DNA of 39,633 bases from Reclinomonas americana ATCC 50394 (GCA_048213135.1 PS015713.1:12334-51966); one strand, 5' to 3'. Shown: positions 20,612 through 32,976, counted from the stretch's first letter. The notes: generated by a model from the sequence alone, not told the origin. Translations and numbers: made by a program.

Positions 20612-22470
20612 CCCACTCTCTTCTATCACAGGTCAATCAACATGCAGCCTCCTCGTACCTCTTCCCCGGCAACATCACTCGCTCTTCCTTTCCCCCGCTC
20701 TCTTCTACCACAGGTCAGTCAATATGCAGACTGTTCGCTCCGTTACCCAGTCCCACCACTCAACAGGCAGCATCTACGTTCCGTTTCCCCGCAACATCAC
20801 TCGCTCTCCGCTCCTCCCCGCTAAATAAGAAGCCTCTTCGTCCACATCACCCGCTCTCCCTTCCCCAACAACAGGAAACCTTTTCGTTCAACTTCCCCGT
20901 CCACATCACTCTCCCGTTCTCCGCCCTCATCAAACACAAGTCACTCAACAGTCAACTTCGTCGTTCAGTTACTCATCCACATCACTCGCTCTTCTTATCA
21001 CACTCTCTTCTTGCAGGAAGGCTCTCCGTTCTGTTACCCTGCCCACTTGCTCTCTTCCCCCGCTCTATCACTCTCTGTCTTCCATTACCCCGTCCACATC
21101 ACTCGCTGCATCACCTTTTCTTTCCCTTGTTTTCCTCTTCTCCATTCCCCCTCCTTCCCCTTCTTCGCCGCTTCTCTCTTTTCTCCTTTTCCCACCCTCC
21201 CCCTCCCTTTCCCTGCTTTCACACACCGTCTCATCCTTGCTGCCGGTGACAATTGTGCCGTCCAACTCATCCATGGTGTAGATACCGGCGTCGTGCAGCG
21301 TCGTGGTGGTGAATTCGGGTCGCACGTCGCCGTCTGCTGTCATGTCCACGCCGGGGAGGGGTGTACGGAAGAGGCTGACGGAGCCGTCGTCGGAGGAAGT
21401 GAGGAAGGAGTAGGCGGTGGTCGAGAGGAAGACGACCTGAGGAAGGGGGGAGGGGGGAGGGGGGAAGGGGAAAGAAGGAAAGGGAACAGAGTAAGAGAAA
21501 ACCATCATATGTGAAAGAGATAGAGCAATGGCAACAATAATATAACAAACCTGCGATATCCAGCGAGTGTGCGGCTACAATCACCGACATGATGTGAGCC
21601 ACAGATTCGCCACCTTCTCCCACTTTCCCCGACGAACCTTGAAGGAAAAGTACGACACATTCGTGCCCTCCTCACTCGCGCGCCCAATCGGAGCCGAATA
21701 GAACTTGATGTACCCCTGCGCCAGCGTCAGCACGCTGCATTCCTTCCCAAAGCCCTAACGTCCTCACCTTTTCACCTCCGGCGGCCACCAGCTCACACTC
21801 GGTGCGGTCGGTGGCCATGGTGTAGGCCTTGAAGCGGACGGTGAGATCCGAATCGACCCACTCGCCGCACGCTTTGAAATAGGCTGTGGGTGATGGTGAG
21901 AGGACACTTCAGAAAAGCACATCGAGTGAGTCGCGCAACTCTTGTTCTTCACCACCCACGCCGACATGTCGGCGACTGGTGGTCTGATGATCTTTCGCAG
22001 TGCACGATCCCGATCGCGCAGCACGTGAATAAGATGGCGCTGAGTTGCGGATGGCGCAGGCCTCTCGTCTGCTTCCTCCTTGTCGCATTCTTCCTCCTCC
22101 ACAGCCGCAGAAGGCATGGCTTCTTCCGCGACCTCCTCCTTGCGCTGCAACAGAGCAGCGACAGTTCGTGCGCGTCGGGTGCGCACACTCGGCGCCGGTT
22201 GCCATTCCTCTTCCACTTCCACCTCCTTCTTCTGCTCCTCACTTTCGCCCTCTGATGAGCTGGCCAACCGTGTGCCCTTCTCCGACACTGCGCCCGTGCG
22301 CCGGCGCTTGATGGCGCGCTGACGGCGAGTGGATATGCGCGGCACGTAAACGTAGTAGTCGTCGTCGTCGTCGTCGTCGTCGCTGCCGTTGGGGGCGGGG
22401 GTGGGAGTGGTGGTGGTGGTGGTTGCGGGAAGGTGGGTGGAGGCAGGAGATACGACAAAAGTCGTCAGGC
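19763..22470 (-). CDS. WD40-repeat protein with two DWD-like boxes
   Basis: Read right to left: an N-terminal exon ending at 21940 (5' limit unresolved, about 22470), then 21768-21883, 21638-21715, 21227-21436, 20445-20523, 20083-20317 and 19763-20024. All junctions are in phase. The N-terminal part is acidic, then basic (STRRQRAIKRRRTG), perhaps nuclear. A WD40 propeller follows: SFLTSSDDGSVSLFR, GTIVTGSKDETVHL, HIFASTGNDRVIQVVDTR, LLASSSFDREIHLFDIR, IVTTGEDSSNVTVYS, ending AFHLFD. The two blades ending VVDTR and LFDIR fit the DWD/WDxR box used by many CUL4-DDB1 substrate receptors, though without Trp. A DCAF-type adaptor role is inference; I do not recognise the orthologue. It ends tail to tail with the BBS10-like gene. 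Confidence 0.65.
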
Positions 22471-22613
22471 GGGATTGGGTGGCGGAAGGGGTGGGGGGAG
22501 GGCGGGCTGCAGGGTGGAGGGGAAGGGGTGAGATGGGAGGGAAAGGGATGGGGGGAGGAGGAGGTGGGAGAAGGAGGTGGGAGAAGGAGGAGGGGGAGGA
22601 GGGGAAGAAGAAG

Positions 22614-22622
22614 AACAACAGC

Positions 22623-22657
<35 letters not shown>

Positions 22658-22830
22658 GTAAAAGAAGAAGAAGAATAAACAAGAAGAAGAGAAGAAACAA
22701 GAAGAAGAAGAAGGAGAAGAAAAAGAAGAAGAAGAAGAAGAAGAAGAAGAAGAAGAAGGAAAGAAGAACAAGAACAAGAACAAAAACAAGAACAAGAACA
22801 AGAACAAGAACAAGAAGAAGAAGAAGAATG
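22614..22830. repeat. Compound microsatellite (AAC)n then (AAG)n
   Basis: AAC units at about 22617-22657 are followed by long AAG/AAGAAC units to about 22830. Translations give poly-Asn, poly-Lys or poly-Leu and are not credible proteins. It lies upstream (5') of the minus-strand WD40 gene, in its first intron or promoter region. Confidence 0.85.
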
Positions 22831-23130
22831 CAGAACAGGGAGAAGAAGCACATGGAGAGAGAAGAAGAGAAGAAGGAAAAGGAGAGGAGAAGAAGGACTG
22901 GAAGGCAAACAATTCGAGGACGAGCAAGCAGAGTTGGAGGGGCAAGCAGACATGGACGGAAGGGAGAAGGACGCCTGTGGAGGAGAACAACAAGGAAACA
23001 TCTTGACCGACGAGGAGGATGGAGGAGCAGGAGGAAGAGGGTGAGCAACAAGCAGAGAGGAAGGGAGCAAAAACAAAGGAGAACACAAGCATGAATCATG
23101 CAGAACTTGTCTCAAACAAGCGAGTGCCTG

Positions 23131-23448
23131 CTTCTCTCTGTGTGCATGAGTGCGTCTCTCTTGCTTCTCTCTTCCTCCATATCTCCCTTCGCAATCGCTG
23201 CGACCGAGGGGCTTCTCTTCACGACGAGTCTTTGCCTTCTTCCACCTCCGCCCTCTTCCTCCTCTTCCTCCTCCCCATCAACCACACACGGTAATTGTCT
23301 CTGCACTGCTCGCTTCTGCTGACGCAGAGGAACAGAAGGAGCAGAAGGAGAACGAGAAAAGAACAAAGAAGGCAACACGAAGAGGAAGACAGCAATGCAG
23401 CTTCTGCAAGCGCTTTGCCTCTGACTCCTTCTCCTGTGGGTCTCCTTC

Positions 23449-23491
<43 letters not shown>

Positions 23492-23615
23492 CCTCTCCAT
23501 CCAGCATCTCGCGCAAGCTGTGGCACAAAAAGGGGAAAAGGGGATGTACAATGCAGTTGCTCACTGTCTCCTTGCTCTGTCTCTCACTCTCTCGCGCTCT
23601 CTCTCTCTCTCTTGC

Positions 23616-23647
<32 letters not shown>

Positions 23648-23877
23648 GCTCCGCCGCGCGTCGAACGAAACGAACGAACGAACGAAACGAACGAACGTAA
23701 CGACGACGTACGACGTACGTACGTACGTACGTACGTACTACNNNNNNNNNNNNNNNNNNNNTAAGGAAGAAGAACGTACGTCGTCGTTACGGTACCGAAC
23801 GGAAAGGGAAGGTAGTACGTACTACGTACGACGTAGTCGTCTCTACTCTCCTTCTCTCTCTCTCTCTCTCTCTCTCG

Positions 23878-23924
<47 letters not shown>

Positions 23925-24260
23925 CAAGCATCCCGCGCAGGCTGTGGCACAAAAAGGGAAAAAAGAAGAAGAAAAGCAGCTGCTCAGTCTCCTTGCTCTG
24001 TCTCTCTCTCTCTCTCTCTCTCACACTCACTCACTCACTCACTCACTCACTCACGCCCTCTATATCACATCTCCCGCGCAATCTCCACCCAAGGGGTTTC
24101 CCATGATTGTCACGCAACTTCTCTTCACCGCCTTCTTCTTCTTCTTCTTCATCTCCTGCTTCCCGCCTTCTTCCTCCTCTTGCTCATCCTCCTCCCCATC
24201 AACCACACACGGCAATTGTCTCTGCACTGCTCGCTTCTGCTGTTGCGGAGGAGGCAGTGA
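23131..24260. repeat. Duplicated direct-repeat blocks around a short gap
   Basis: A block with ccatcaaccacacacggtaa and 'ctctgcactgctcgcttctgctg' occurs at about 23270-23325 and again at about 24198-24245. A second block with 'gctgtggcacaaaaagg' preceded by CT repeats occurs at about 23515-23535 and 23940-23958. The region is otherwise CT-rich and has no supportable gene. The 20-N gap (23742-23761) sits between the copies and may hide a collapsed tandem array. Confidence 0.7.
23742..23761. other. Assembly gap flanked by ACGT repeats
   Basis: 20 N positions. The left flank runs through (ACGT)n ending gtacgtactac; the right flank has acgtacgtcgtcgttac and gtagtacgtactacgtacga. Confidence 0.95.
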
Positions 24261-24408
24261 ACAAGTCACATTGTCGTCTTTGTCGTCGTCATCACTGACA
24301 ATCGTTGGTGTGTGTGCGTTGGTGGAGGAGGATGGTTGAGGGCGGAGGAAGAAGGAGGATAGTCGGGATTGGCGACGGTGAGCGCTCATGTGGTGCAGTT
24401 CTTTTGTG

Positions 24409-24860
24409 GTTGTTTGGCACACCTCGTGCACCGCCTACACCCTCCTGTGCTGTCGGTCGACTGCAAACGTACATGACAACGCACTGATCTAACCACCAAG
24501 CCCATGCCGTCTCGACGTTCTTCTCTTCTGTGGCGTTGTATGGCAAGCCATTGCAACTGTGAATGCTCGCACACCTCGTGCACCGCCTGCATATCTACCA
24601 ATTGCAAGCCCATGCATATGGCCATGCCGAAGCGCCCAACGCGGTTGGCAACCCGAAGTTCTTCGTTATTCTGTGGCGTTGTGTGTCAAACCATCGAACA
24701 CTGCTCGCACACCTCGTGCACCGCCTGCACTCCTGTGCTGTCGGTCGATAGCAAACATGCGATGACAATGCACAGACGTAACTACCAAGCCCATGCCGTC
24801 TCGACGTTCATCGTTCTGTTGGTGAACTGCTCGCACCCCCGGTGCACCCTCCTGTGCCCA
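24409..24860. repeat. Tandem repeat of about 130-150 bp, 3.5 copies
   Basis: Units begin at about 24419, 24569 and 24707 with a partial one from about 24834. Each starts with cacctcgtgcaccgcctgca or a variant. Units 1 and 3 share 'cctgtgctgtcggtcga', 'ccaagcccatgccgtctcgacgttc' and 'gcaaac'. Units 1 and 2 share 'ctgtggcgttgt'. It lies just beyond the 3' end of the minus-strand kinase gene, with no convincing reading frame. Confidence 0.75.
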
Positions 24861-24942
24861 TTGCGTCACAATGTCTGCATGCGACCGCAAACATGGCTTC
24901 ACTAGCCAAGCAACTCAGACACCAATCTTTCTCCTCCCCTCT

Positions 24943-27900
24943 TCACTGCAACTCCATTGTGAATCCACCCAGCTTCTCTCGCAAATCACCCATCACCGCT
25001 CGAGCAGTCGCCGCCGTCGGTCGTCCGTCTTCATCGTACAGCGACATGCATCTGCTGCAGAGATGAGACGCAATCCGCAATATCACAGACTCCGTTTGCT
25101 ACTCTCACACGCAACTGCACTCCCAGTCGCAGCATTCCGCGTGCCACATCTGCTGGCCACTCACCCGCCGTGGCATCGCTCTTCTTCACCGCATCCACGG
25201 CATCGAGCGCGCGCTCCCACCGCGGCGCACGATCCACCAGCACATGCGCATCGCACCCCGTCAGCAGTTGCAGCAGAATCAACCCCACGGCGTGCATGTC
25301 CATCGACTTGCGGATATTGCCGGAGCGCAAGAAGAGCGGATCAATGTAATGTGGGGTGCCAGCATGAGAAGATGTGCGTCGGTGGGTCTGTAGCACAAGA
25401 AGGCAAGAGAGACGACGGTGAGACGCAATAATCTCGTGAGAAGCAGTAAGCGTTTCTCCCGCATTGCCGCTCACCTCCCCGGCATCAAAGATGCGCGCAA
25501 TACCGAAATCCGCGAGACGCGGCTCGCATCGATGGTCGAGGAGAATGTTGGAGGGTTTGAGATCGCGGTGAATAATGTCGTTCTAAAATCAAGCAGCAGG
25601 AGGTGAGAAGGGATGACGAATGTGAATGAATGATGGCTATCTCAATGAAGAGAAGCAAGAGCAGGAGAGAAAGACGAGAACGATTGGCAAGGAACGAAGA
25701 GTTCAACAGAATGTCATGCTCGGTGGGAGGATGCGCAAGCAACCCACTGGCGAGAATGCAACAGTGATGCGAGAATGGTCATGAAGTGAATCGCACCCCG
25801 CACAACTCGAGAATGGGAGTGATAAGTCCAGGGTGATCAAAACAATTCAGAGGAGAAAGAATAGCCTCCCAAGAAGACAGGACGGAAGAAGAGCCACGAT
25901 GCGGTGATCAAACCAATCAACAACACCACAGAGGAGACAGATAGTCTCCGAAGAAGACACAACAGAAAAGAAGTGCCACGCTCACCTGATGCAAAAAGCA
26001 CACGCCCTCGACAATGCCGAGGCCAATCTGCACACGTTCAAGCACCGTCAACGGCAACATGCCGTCTGCGCGCTTCAGCAATCGCACTTCCAGATCGTGA
26101 CCACTGTGACAGGAGAGCACAGAGAGACGAATGAGAGTCAGAGTGACCTGATCAGACAAGCGTTGTCATTCTATGATGCTCATTCTCACTTCTTGCGTCC
26201 TCTCATCAAATGCACCGCTAGCCCACTCCACACGCAAGTCTCACCCTCGTCAACACCGACCTGCTCGTTTCCCTTCCTCCGATCGCCTTCCTTTCTTTCC
26301 GCTAAGCCTGTCACTCTCTCTCTCCCACACACACACAATCGCACTTCCAATCAGCTCGTTTCCGATCGCCTACTTCACTTTCCGCTCAGCCTGTCACTCT
26401 CTCTCTCTCTCTCCCACACACACAATCCGCACTTCTAATCAATCCGTTTCCCCCTCCTCTGATCGCCTTCTTCTCTTTCCGCTCAGCCTGCCTCTCTCCT
26501 TCTCTCTCTCTCTCTCTCAGGCAAATCTCCAGCCACACAGTCTTCCATTCGGGCTTTGCCCTCCCGAGTCCTCACAAGCACCATCGCCTCGCCTTCACGG
26601 TTTTTCGTGCACTTCTCTCACACCTCACGATCTTCCATTTCAGTCTCAGTCTCACTCTTTCCCTCGTTAACATCCACTCACCGCATGGCTCGATACACCA
26701 GGCAACGCTCCCACACGATATTGTCATCGTCCACAAGCGTTGAGTATCCGAGCAGTGGAACAAGTCGACGGTGGCGTAGTTGACCAATGGTGTTCAACTG
26801 GGAGCGTGTGAGAACCGAGAGAGACTCTTGCTTTTCTCCCTTCTCCATCATCCCTCACCTCCGCATCATACGACTCCACCGCCCACGGTGCACTGCTGTC
26901 CAGTCGTTTGATCGCCACATCTTCGTCGATGAGATAGCAGAGATACACCTCACCCTGACCACCCTCGCCGGCCTTCAGTCTCGACGAGAAGTACTCGGTG
27001 GCGGTCACCACGTCGCTCCAGGCGTACTCACGAAGGCGATTGGGCATGGAGGCTGCATTCATGTCGGTAAAATGAGTGTGCGATAGAACGTGTGTGCAGG
27101 GGAAATGGTCGTGGATCGCGCTCACCATGGCGAGATTCGAGCTCACGAGCGAGAACGGCAGATCGCTGACGCTCGGCGGCAAGTAACTGCTCCAACTCCT
27201 CACGTGCACGGGCGTGTTGCTCCAGATCGCACTGCAGCTGTGCGACTCGATGCTGCGCTTCCGCATGAGCTCCTTGCCATTGTGAAACGACCAGTTGCAG
27301 CTGGGCATTAACTTGCTGCCACTCCGCATTGTCCTGCTGCAGCACAGCATTCTTCTGCTGTCCCTCAGCATTGTCGTGCTGCAGCTCCAAGTTCGCTCGT
27401 CGTAGTTGTGCGATCTCTTGCTGAGTCTCAGCAGTGACTCGCTGCAGTAAGCCATCCTTCTGTTGCTCTTCGATCTTGCGTTGTTCCACGTCCGTGACAG
27501 CACGGTGCAGTTGAGCCACAATGTCTTCGTGCTCACGTCGCTGTCGGTCCCACTTCCGCTGCTGCTGCTCTCGCTCCTGCTGCGCTGCGGCGAGATCGCA
27601 CTGCAGTTGGGCAATTTGAGTGTCCTTGCCGACGAGCTGCAGCTGGCGTGCCCCAGCGCCGAGTTCGTCAATTGTCTACACAGATGCAGAACACGCGTGT
27701 GGGAGTCATTGGTTGCACGCATGTAGAGATGCAAGAATACCACAATCGATATGACACTGCTTCTCACCTGTACCTGGGATACTGTCACTGCATGGTTTCA
27801 AGGCGACAAACAAAGGATACACACATGGGAATGTGTGTGGGGAGAACACAATCAACAGACAACAATGAGTTCAAACCTTGTGCTGATCGGCGGGGAGAAC

Positions 27901-28556
27901 GAATTCGAAGTAGTTGAATTCGGCGTGCTTCTGCTTCTTGATCCAACGCCAGGCCGTCGAGCAAATCGGCCACTTCGTCCTTCTTGTTTTCGCGTGCCAA
28001 CAGAGCCGCCGTCTTTCTCTTCTTCGCTTCCATTGGAATGAGTTCTGGGAAGCGAGTGGCAAGAAGATGGACTATAGCTTTGTGGCCTTTCTCGGCAGCC
28101 AAATGCAGCGCAGATGACCGGTCATCATTGGTGACACACACCATCTCCGGCGGACACCGTCGCTCATCGGCCAGCAACCACTCCACCACTCGCAGGTGCC
28201 CATTGAAGGCCGCCGTCATGAGTGGCGTCCAGCGAGTCTTGGTGCTAATCTGTGCGAGCTGCGGCCCAACGCCACTCTCCTCCCACAAGAACTCCAACAC
28301 AGAGAGATGGCGATTCGCAGCAGCGTTGTAAAACGCCGAACAGCCAAACTCATCCATCTCCCCCTCCTGCAGCAGGGTCTCTGCACCCTCGCGTGCCACC
28401 AAAGCACGCAGTGCCTCCACGTCGCCGAGTTGCGCCAGCTCCCATGCTTTCTTCCGCAGCTGCTGACTGCCACTCCGAGCACAATTGTGAGGGAGCAAGT
28501 GAGGAGAAGAGACGAGAAAGTGAGACAACACACACATACACACACACACACCTCAT
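24943..28556 (-). CDS. Ankyrin - coiled coil - TKL/RLK-like protein kinase
   Basis: Minus-strand exons in order: 28552-28556, 27877-28472, 27774-27787, 27126-27675, 26859-27052, 26682-26797, 25986-26103, 25475-25582, 25116-25387, 24943-25051; sum 2082 nt, 693 residues. Exon 1 is ATGAG and exon 3 is a 14-nt micro-exon. About five ankyrin repeats (residues 6-190), a Gln-rich coiled coil (206-388), then the kinase (389-693). The kinase has a full glycine loop (AGEGGQGEVYL), [56 protein letters not shown] and DEDGRPTAA. The LRH..LV.LLGY and [14 protein letters not shown] style is that of RLK/Pelle-like TKL kinases. The activation-segment Glu expected in (A/D)PE is Leu (DPLF). There is no HEPN-like module. 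The kinase exons match those of the rightmost kinase gene in length, and even introns are similar. Confidence 0.8.
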
Positions 28557-29457
28557 GATCGCCGCAACGGCCTCTCTCCTTGTGTGTGCTTGTGTATCTG
28601 TGGGAACACGGCAGACTCGCAATTCAACGCGGGCGCAACAACTTCAGCAAAATCGAACACAACTGCAGGACATCGACGCTCGCTGGCGAAGAAGAGAGAC
28701 GCGCACGCAAACTCCCGACAATCATCTCGCCTGTGTGTGTGAATGCATATATGTGTGTGTTCCAATCACAACTCCGTCGACAGTCATGACAACTCTCAAC
28801 TCAATCTGTCGCAGCTGAGTGAGAGAGGCTCACGAACACGTGTGCGAGTGCATGTGTGTCTTTGTCTGTGCGCTCTCTCTCTCTCTCTCTCTCTCTCCCT
28901 CCCTCCATGTACTGTTTGCGACGTCGGAAAAATGGAGAGATGCATCTTGATCAACAGCAAGACAACATGCAGAAGAAAGAACATGTGGATATAGGATTCT
29001 ATGTCACTCTCTCGCACACACACGCAGACACAGTGTGTGAGAGAAAGAGAGACTAAGAGAAAACTCGCATGCTTTCTGTGATCAACAGCAGACACTGTCA
29101 TGCTTCTCTCTCTCTCTCTCTCTCTCCCTTTGCTTCAGTCATACTCTCCGCATTGATGATGACGATGATAGAAAAGACTGATTCAAACAAGAAAAAAAGG
29201 TGAGTGACTATGGCACTTGAAGTCAACAGACGAGCATTCAGAGAAAAGGAAGAGGTGGAGGAAGAAAGAATGTTTGGGAGAATGGGGGAATAAGTGCATC
29301 TCTTCTCTCTCCACGCAACTGTTGCGCACTCGGAAGCATTCACTATCTACCGCCTGCATGTCCGCCCAGGTCGGGCATGTGGGCGTTCCCATCTCGCCTC
29401 CCTGAGAACTTTGTCCTCTCCGGTCCCACCAGTCTACACACTATACACCTTGCGCCA
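28557..29457. other. Divergent intergenic region with kinase-gene leader block
   Basis: Lies between the minus-strand kinase start (28556) and the plus-strand NTPase start (29458). A leader-type block at about 28800-29100 (minus sense) includes gatgcatctctccattt and cgacgtcgcaaacagt, followed by (CT)n. It resembles 33040-33300 for most of its length. The remaining part, 29100-29457, has (CT)n and mixed sequence with no gene seen. The region probably carries divergent promoters. Confidence 0.5.
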
Positions 29458-29596
29458 ATGATGGTCGGTGGTTGGTGTGCTCTTGTGCGTCACCGCCACC
29501 TCTCTCTTTCTCTTGTGAAGAAGAGCCATTTCTCCACATCAGCAGGAGGTGTGAAGCAGAAGTCATGCCCCGCTTGTCTTTGTTTGCTACTTTTCA

Positions 29597-29639
<43 letters not shown>

Positions 29640-32600
29640 ACGTCGTAGCGCCTCCGGAGCAACAGTTGCACCGTAAATTCTCTGGTGAGTGTGTATGGTG
29701 ACACTGGAGAACACTCGCTCACACACCCCCCATACACGGAGAGGTGTTAGATGAGGCAGTGATAGCATGAGGAGAGAGGTGACGCATAAGGAGGCTGTTG
29801 TTCACACGATGACCTCTCTCTCTCTCTGCTCCTCCCGCTCATTCTGCGTCTCTTCATGGCCATCCTCCTCCTTCTTCTCCTCTCTCTGTTCACTTGCTCG
29901 CTCGCTCTCTCGGTCGATCGCAATCCCTTTCTCCTCTTATTTGTAACTCAACACAACTCCAGGTCTCTCGCGCACTCTCTGTCTTCGTCTTTTGCCCTCG
30001 CTCACAATCTCTCGCCTCTGGCTGCCCGCCCCTCGCTCTCACTTCGTAATCTCTCTCTCTCTCTCTCTCCCTCCCCCTCGTTGTGCGCACACAGAATGGC
30101 TGACGCAGTATCGCGCGGAGCACAAGACTGCCGCACTCGCGCTTGACGCCGTCGCTGCCAATGTGCTTGTGTGGGCGGGCCGAGGAGGCAGTGTGCCCAT
30201 TGCCGAGCTGGCCGCCGGAGCGCCAATGGCCAGCAAGAGTATCGAGATGGCTCAGGGCAGTGCTGTCACTCTCACACTGCCCACTGTCGTGTCGGACCCG
30301 ACGCTGCTCGACTTTCGTCTGTTTGCTGGCGATCGCGGCGACCCGCTTGCTACATCGCCTGCCGCGACAGCGGTGCTTGAGAACGCACGTGATGGGCGAA
30401 TGGCTGCGCTCATCTCTGTGAGCGGTGCCGGCAAAACCAAGTGTATATTTGACGTGCTGCGCCGCCGCTACGGTGTGTTTCTGGACATGAGCGGTGGGCG
30501 GCTGGGCAAGGCGGATGGCGGCGTTCAGGTGACTCTCGCGGCGATGCGTAAACTGGGCGGCAAGATTGCCGACAGTGATCGTCTGGGAGATGCATGGATG
30601 GACGAGTTCGCGCTCCTTCTTTCGGCTCGTCTGGCCACGATGCTGGTGCTACATGGCGCCGGTCTGCTGAAGTCACCCGAGCACTGGCTCCTGCTGCAGT
30701 TGCATGGTACCGTGGTGGACGAAGGCTTCACGGGCGAGTTGGTTTTCGCACTGCGCTCGCTTGATGGACTTGTACCGTCTGCCCTATGCACGGGATTGTG
30801 CCGATTGACACGTGCAACGTTGACTGCCGACGAGTATCCCATTGTGGCTGTTGATGAGGCTGGTGTCCTTCTCCGTGTGCTGGAGAATCGCTTCTTGGAA
30901 AAGAATGTTTTGTTTCTATTATCCTCTTCATTCTTCGCTTGCTCCCTTCACTCGCTCACCGTTCTCCCTCAACGCACAGCGCGGAAGCAACCACAGTGCG
31001 CTTAGCGTCGTGGCGCGCTACCTGTTCAGCCTCAACGACGCCGGCAGCGTTGTGGGTGGCACATCCTTGTCGCTGCGCGATGCCGCTCTGCTCGAATCGG
31101 CCACGGCGGGCAAACCGGAACGCCTACATCGACTCGGCCATTTGCTGCGCCCATGGCTCACTGATGACATCAAGGCGGTGCTGCAACGGTGCGGCATCAC
31201 CGACTGCACCGGTGCTGATGCCGCGTCGATGCAAGGTGAGCAAGGGATTGTGCGATTTTCTCTCATTGTTGTTGTGTTCTTTCTCCCCCTCTGACATTCT
31301 CGCAGGCCGCGCGCGCCTCACGATGCGCTACCTGCAACTCCGGTGGGATGGCAAGTCGTCTGCGGGTGCAGTTCAGGAGGTCCTCACGGAGGATGCCAAG
31401 ACCGGGAGCCCGGGCAGCCTGGCGCACCAGCTTGTGTCTGCGTCACGCTTGCCTGAGCGTACATTGCTGTTGGAGGTAATGCGTTCTTCTCGTCCCCACG
31501 TCCGCGGCTGGTTCCGCATCGTTCGTCTTCTTTTGTCTCATACTCGTGATTTCTGGTGCACAGCTCGCTCGTGAACTCTATGTGGCCGAGTACTTCGATT
31601 TTGGTGCCGTTCTCGACGATTGCCCTATGCCGTTGTCCTTCATTGATGCCTTGGAGCGTGGTCTCTGCTTTGTGCTATCACCCGAGGGTACCAGGCTGGT
31701 GTCGGTGGCCAACACGCGGTCGGCATATCCGAACAGCGAGTGGAATGGCAGCGTGTTGTACTCCTGCGAGGTGCGGCAGAATTCATGGGCATTGTATCTG
31801 TCGTTTTCGACTTCTGATGCGCTTCTCTTTGCCTGACTTCTCAGCCATTCGTGTTGGACGTCGTCCGTTGTGAGCTGCGAGACGCTGCCGCCACGGTGGT
31901 GGCCAGTCTCCGGCAGCCTATACAACCGCAGATTGATTTCGCGCTAGTGTCGTTTGTAGCCGTGTGTCTGTGTGAGGGTGACAAGCATCCAGATACATGC
32001 GGCGTCACAGCTGCTCTCGCGCGCAACTTCTTGCAGCCGTTGCGTGAAGTGTTTAACATTTGTATTTCTCTCTCTCGGAGAAGCAGAGAGCCTCATTTGT
32101 CTTTCCTCCCTACGCCGTTAGGTCTGCTGACGATGCCACTTGCGACAACGAGGAGTCATCATCGCCGACGCAGATGATGCACAGCATCCTGTCGAGTCCG
32201 ATGATGAAGTTGCGTCGACCTGTAATCTGGGATTTGCGCGAGTCGAGAACACTCGCCTATCGAGTGGCGGTGGCGCATGCAGTGCTGGACGACGTGTATG
32301 GCGTGGGCCGTGGCGACCGGGATGCCATTCCGCCGGCCACTGGCGCCACTCCCATTGCCTTTGTACACCGCTGCTTGGAATTGGCGCGAGCGCAGGAGAA
32401 GGACGGAGGTGAGACATCGGAGCGCGTATGGCAGCGCAAGCCGTTTGCTGCTCTCCTCCCGACTGGAGGGCGCAGGAGTGGCCCCAACATTGTCGCCTGT
32501 GTGCCGCTGGCCTCCGATCCCACCAAGTTTGTGCTGCTGCTCGTGGCCTTCAAGACCAAGGGCGGCGGTGAATCAGTGAGCAAGAAGAAGGCTGTTGCGT

Positions 32601-32976
32601 GCGTGCAGGCCACGGATCCGCGACTCAACCGCGTAGCAAAGCAACTCGTCGAGGCTTTGAAGTCGGAGGGTGCACTTGCGGCGCTGGTGCGGGTGCATTT
32701 TGCGTTACCAGAGGTGAAGGTGGCCGTGGGCAAGAAGACGGCGGTGAGGCGGACGGGAAGAGGAGGGTGGAGGAGTAAGCGCTTCGTATTCACTCCACTA
32801 TCATTACACAGGTAACGACCAATGTGGCTCCTGGCGCATGGCCGGTGCGATGGGTGGAGGAGGAGGACACAGTGGAGGGCACAGTGCCCGAACTCGTCGT
32901 CAACGTGGATGGCAGCAACGTGGACAAGCTGGGTGTATTTACGTCGGATGCGCTGTACATGCTGCGCACAATGTAG
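29458..32976 (+). CDS. P-loop NTPase with Crinkler-like motif order, possible mitochondrial presequence
   Basis: Exons: 29458-29548, 29649-29684, 30095-30906, 30980-31235, 31306-31475, 31564-31770, 31845 to about 32048, about 32095-32743, 32812-32976; roughly 860 residues. The seventh intron's borders are uncertain. Exon 1 (MMVGGWCALVRHRHL to HFSTSAG) is Arg/Ser-rich with no acidic residue and could be a mitochondrial presequence. Walker A is SVSGAGKTK, followed by CIFDVLRRRYGVFLDMS. A Walker B-like PIVAVDEAGVLL comes about 140 residues later. GRARLTMRYLQ follows further on. This order (GKT, 'YGvYlD', VDEA, 'GR.R...Y') recalls P-loop ATPase modules of Crinkler-type proteins from oomycetes, fungi and protists; the assignment is from memory. 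No Crinkler N-terminal LFLAK-like header is seen. The C-terminal half is not recognised. It lies between two closely related minus-strand kinase genes. Confidence 0.6.

Noticed and set aside
21769-21781. A 13-nt intron (GTGAGGACGTTAG on the minus strand) that would restore the WD40 frame
   Set aside because: An ordinary 52-nt intron from the same donor to the acceptor CTGGCGCAG at 21716 also restores phase and gives GEK-GYIKFYSAP.
22239-23115. Overlapping poly-Leu, poly-Lys and poly-Asn reading frames
   Set aside because: Products of AAC and AAG microsatellites in several frames; no non-repetitive core.
23459-24060. Ser/Leu-rich frames with Thr/His runs near the short gap
   Set aside because: Made of CT, CA and ACGT repeats; duplicated non-coding blocks explain the sequence.
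25112-25116. GC donor (TT|GCGTGT) in the kinase gene before the last exon
   Set aside because: A GT donor two bases upstream (CA|GTTGCGT) has the right phase, encodes Gln in both gene copies, and matches the recurrent GTTGCG donor.
29856-30146. Reading frame MAILLLLLLSLFTCSLALS that looks like a signal peptide
   Set aside because: It is built of CTC/TCT repeats and has no phase-compatible donor to 30095. The upstream exons 29458-29548 and 29649-29684 join perfectly instead.
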